NCBI RefSeq assembly: GCF_035594125.1
Contig: NC_087158.1
Coordinates: forward strand, 8,234,501 to 8,298,500
Length of the DNA: 64,000 bases
From: Scylla paramamosain
Lineage: Eukaryota > Arthropoda > Malacostraca > Decapoda > Portunidae
Direction: 5' to 3'
The notes below the pieces were generated by a model. It did no database searches. It saw nothing but the letters and a program-made list of their open reading frames with translations, and was not told the DNA's origin. Positions 61,982-64,000 of this stretch are shown in pieces. The position numbers and the translations under genes were made by a program. Numbering within the stretch: the stretch's first letter is position 1; each line of letters opens with the position of its first letter.

Positions 61982-64000
61982 GCCTTTTAGCGGTTTGTTA
62001 CCTAGGAAGTAAAAAAAAAACACCTTTCTCGTAATTTTTTTTTCCATTTAACCAAATAGGGTACTTGGAATGTATTTTGACGTTTTTCACGTAGACATTT
62101 TTGTTAATGTTTTGTTTTCCATTACAGTGTGATTTTCATGCTTTTCATCGTTTTGGAGCTAAAACACTGATAAACACTCAAAAGACACCTTTCTAGAAAA
62201 CTAGTTTCCTTTCGCATGCTTTGCATGTGTTCTTAACAATGATAAATACACTCCAATTACAAGTTTTTGGTAATGTTATTATGTTTCTCGATGACGATCT
62301 TTTTTTTTTTTTTGCATGCGGCTTAGATTTTTGGTATGTAATAAGCTCAAAAACACATAAAAGAGACGTTTTCCTTAGTGTTGTTTTGTTGTTCAAATCA
62401 AGTGATTTCCAAGTGTCTAAACACTCCAAAGACACGTTTCTGGAAACATCGTTTCATTTCCTCATAAAGGTTACTTTGCATACATTTTTGCGTTTTCTAT
62501 GTAACAAGCTCATAAACACATAAAATACTTGTTTTTGGCAATTTTATTCTGTTTCTCCATAAAAAGTGTTTTGCAAACGTATTAGCGTTTTGGTACGTAA
62601 GAAGCTCAAAAAGACTGAATACATGTTTTTGATAATGTTTTTTATTCCCATATGGTGATCTTTCCATGCTTTTTAGCATTTTGGTACATAGCAGATTCAT
62701 AAACATTGAAAAGACACGTTTCATTAAATTTAGTTTCGTTTGTTAGTTAGTTGGCTTCCATACATTTTGGCGTTTTGGCACCTAACAATATGAAAAAAAC
62801 ACTCAAAATGCACGTTTTTGGTAATGTTGTTATGTTTATCCATACAGAGTGCTATTCATGCGTTTTTAACATTTTGCTACCTAAGAAGCTCAAATTTACT
62901 CATAATACACGTTTCTCGTAAAGTCTTTTTCTTTCTTCATATAGAATACTTTGCATACATTATGGCGTTTTTCTTCCTAACAAGCTCAAAAACTCTCAAA
63001 TGATTTCTTTTTGGTGATATTATTCTGTTTTTCCATAAAGGGTGTTTTTCATGCATTTTATCTTCTTGGTACGTAAGAAGCTGAAAAAAAAAAACTCAAA
63101 AGACACGTTTTTGGCAAAGTAGTTTTTTTTTTTTTTTTCTCCATGTATATGTGTATATGAACTTGTTAACCACAAAACTGTAAAAAGCATGAAAACTTCC
63201 CTATACTGGAAAAGCAAAAAAACAACATTCCCCAAAAAACGTATTTTTTGGGGTATTTTTCAGCTACCAACGTACAAAAACGCTGAAATGCTTGCAAAAT
63301 ACCCTTCATGGAAAAAAAAACAAATAACCTTACCAGATACTAGTATTTCATTTTATTTCTTAAGCTTGTCACGTACAAAAGTGCCAAAATGCATGCAAAG
63401 TGCACTATATATGGATACGAAAGTACATTACGAGAAACGTGCAGTATGAGTGTTTTCAACTTATTAGGTACCAAAACGCTAAAGCGAGTGAATAGCACTC
63501 TATATGGAGAAACAAAAACGCTAAAATGCATGCAAAGCATCATATATGAGGGAAAATACGACACTTCTAGAAACGTGTTTTTTCAGTGTTTGTAAGCGTA
63601 TTAGGTACCAAAATGCTAAAAAGCAAGGAAAGAACCATACATGGGAAAACAAAACATTACAAAAAAGTCTTTTCATTGTTTTGAGCTACTTACATGCTAA
63701 AACGCAAAGGCTCATGCAAAACACCTTTTATGGAGAAACAAGAAAACGTGTATTTTTATTTTTTTAAGCTAATTACGTAGAAAAATTTAAAATTCATGTA
63801 AAGTTCCCAATATGGGGAAACGAAAAGACATTACGAGAAACGTATATTATAAGTGTTTTACACATTATTAGGTTGAAAAATACGAAAATGCATGAATACC
63901 AATCTATATGGAGTAACAGAGCAACATTACTAAAAACGTGTATTTTGTTTGTTTTAACAATGTTATGTACCAAAACGTCGAAATTCATGCAAAGTGCAAT
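61982..64000. repeat. Right arm of a large inverted duplication, running off the window
   Basis: Reverse complement of 46573-48748, minus about 125 bp. It reproduces the internal strand switch of the left arm: 61982-63150 reads inverted and 63150-64000 reads forward. A 64-codon pseudo-frame present in both arms (46587-46781 plus strand, 63794-63988 minus strand) differs at only about five residues, so the arms are clearly more alike than unrelated monomers. No gene is seen. Confidence 0.88.

Overview
The window looks like nuclear DNA of an animal, and almost all of it is satellite. It is AT-rich and has no host protein-coding gene that I can support. The gene-like content is transposable: one spliced, intact piggyBac-type transposase gene, three 5'-truncated and broken copies of a Jockey/CR1-like non-LTR retrotransposon plus the tail of a fourth, and one tRNA-derived SINE. 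Spliceosomal introns (GT..AG), an AATAAA signal and the element types exclude a prokaryote. The retrotransposon C-terminal region and its repeated 'cttatgtt' tail resemble sequences I remember from decapod crustacean genomes, so an arthropod, perhaps a decapod, is my guess. I could not check this.

The satellite is built from a monomer of about 96 bp. Shared boxes, in order, are GAGTGTTTTTGAGC, TTAGGTACCAAAACG, ATGCATGCAAAG, CCCTATATGG, GGAAACGAAA and ACATTACCAGAAACGTG. It has two states. In 31-6547, 9544-22148, 23803-24790, 38706-43760 and 60874-61981, about 11-12 distinguishable monomers (called A to K here) repeat in fixed order as a higher-order repeat (HOR) of about 1.1 kb. In 22148-23031, 24790-37030, 43762-59050 and 61982-64000 the monomers are strongly diverged, have no higher-order period and often switch strand.

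Layout: 1-30 is the tail of a retrotransposon lying left of the window. HOR satellite follows to 6547, with an inverted patch at about 2915-3348. The piggyBac element occupies 6552-9543 at a TTAA inside monomer G. HOR satellite continues to 22148. Block Y (22148-23802) is a shortened paralogue of block X (34345-38705). Both end in the same retrotransposon 3' end followed by the same satellite phase. Between them lie diverged monomers with (AT)n tracts at 29907-30412 and 32489-32764 and an inverted patch at about 33193-33650. Block X holds a SINE with an 18-bp target-site duplication, a 202-bp tandem duplication and retrotransposon copy A. HOR satellite then runs to 43760. Beyond it the diverged monomers switch strand near 47430, 51920 and 56265. 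Copy B of the retrotransposon sits at 59051-60873. The final 2 kb (61982-64000) is an inverted duplicate of about 46573-48748.

The elements do not form a pathway. What they show is how the locus evolved: monomer amplification into an HOR, one retrotransposon insertion later copied together with its satellite flanks, inversions and fold-back (template-switch) events, and later insertions of the SINE and the piggyBac element. A centromeric, pericentromeric or other heterochromatic location is plausible but unproven. I found no new enzymatic or defence system. The most notable novelty candidate is the HOR satellite and its rearrangements.
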